NCBI GenBank assembly: GCA_944989445.1
Contig: CALYLW010000550.1
Coordinates: 628,362 to 692,361, forward strand
Reading direction: 5' to 3'
Source: Ampullaceana balthica
Taxonomy: Eukaryota; Mollusca; Gastropoda; Lymnaeidae
Length of the DNA stretch: 64,000 nt
Below are positions 63,485-64,000 of this stretch, piece after piece (position 1 is the stretch's first letter; each line of letters starts with the position of its first letter). Position numbers and translations under genes: made by a program. The notes below the pieces were generated by a model. It searched no databases, had not been told where the DNA came from, and saw only the letters and a list, made by a program, of their open reading frames with translations.

Positions 63485-64000
63485 GTAAGTTGGTGTTCGA
63501 ATTAACCAATAGCTACCTGGTAGCCATGTCTGGCATATTGACCTCAGTGATGAGTTAGCTACCCGGTATCCCTGTTTGGCATATTGACCCCGATGATGAG
63601 TTAGTTTAGTTACCCAGTAGCCAAGTGTTCAATGAGTTTCAAAGCTCACTGTCTTAATTGTTTCCTTTGGTCTAATTTTGATCCTTGTTAGAGTATATTC
63701 CACACTTATTACATTCCCTTAAACTTTATGTATCACACTGTGGACTTGAGTTATCGCCCCTTAGACTCTAGTTACCTTCCTTTGGGCTCTTGTGAACATA
63801 TAAAACTGCAGGAGATGAAGCTGCCTAAGTGCCAGGAACTTAAGCAGTGATCATGTAGGTAATTACAGCGTTCCACGTCCGGATGTATTCTGCATTTTTT
63901 AAAGTCTACTTCCCGTTGATAAGTTTTACCGTTCTCAAATATTTTAAAGTATTGGCTACATAATTGAGTTTGTTACATAAACTCAAAGAAATGTGTTGCT
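63485..64000. other. Start of SORL1 intron 41
   Basis: Contains a short two- to three-copy repeat (GGCATATTGACC, GATGAGTTAG) at 63520-63620; otherwise nothing recognised. Confidence 0.6.

Noticed and set aside
1..64000. Endogenous retrovirus or other viral insert
   Set aside because: No protease, integrase, envelope or long terminal repeat pair could be recognised; all reverse-transcriptase-type remnants are of non-LTR character.

Overview
The window is a stretch of an invertebrate animal genome, most probably a mollusc and perhaps a gastropod; this assignment is inferred from protein character and transposon content, not proven. It holds one protein-coding gene on the + strand, a SORL1 (SorLA/LR11) orthologue. 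I can follow 41 exons from the initiator at 4859 to the last exon seen at 63484. Every junction agrees in phase except for one apparent extra base inside exon 17. The 3' end (rest of the FN3 tandem, transmembrane helix, cytoplasmic tail) lies beyond the window.

Gene layout: exon 1 encodes a signal peptide and a propeptide ending in a furin site (RRKR). Exons 2-15 encode the VPS10 domain with its Asp-box repeats and 10CC module. Exons 16-19 encode a degenerate YWTD beta-propeller and exon 20 an EGF-like module. Exons 21-28 and 32 encode nine LDL-receptor class A repeats, and exons 29-31 a short Cys-containing insert. Exons 33-41 encode fibronectin type III domains. This is the SorLA order and no other receptor family has it.

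Non-coding layout: 1-4858 is upstream DNA with a Helitron-like copy, an unassigned GC-rich block and a 27-bp minisatellite. The introns are full of mobile elements. These include a pogo/Tigger-like transposon with terminal inverted repeats (TIRs) in intron 2 and two related TA-flanked elements in introns 6 and 35, the latter carrying a nested hAT. They also include hAT elements and MITEs with target-site duplications (TSDs), two MULE-like elements with 9-11 bp TSDs, Helitron-like copies ending in CTAG, tRNA-derived SINEs, LINE 3' remnants, and about twenty minisatellites.

The most unusual feature is that several minisatellites begin exactly at an exon boundary and repeat the splice site. The exon 30 array repeats the exon tail plus GTAAGT about 30 times. 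The exon 35 array repeats about 24 exon bases plus the donor. The array before exon 38 repeats the acceptor and the first exon bases. Exons 14, 24 and 27 show the same tendency. No bacterial-type defence system, CRISPR array or RNA gene was found.
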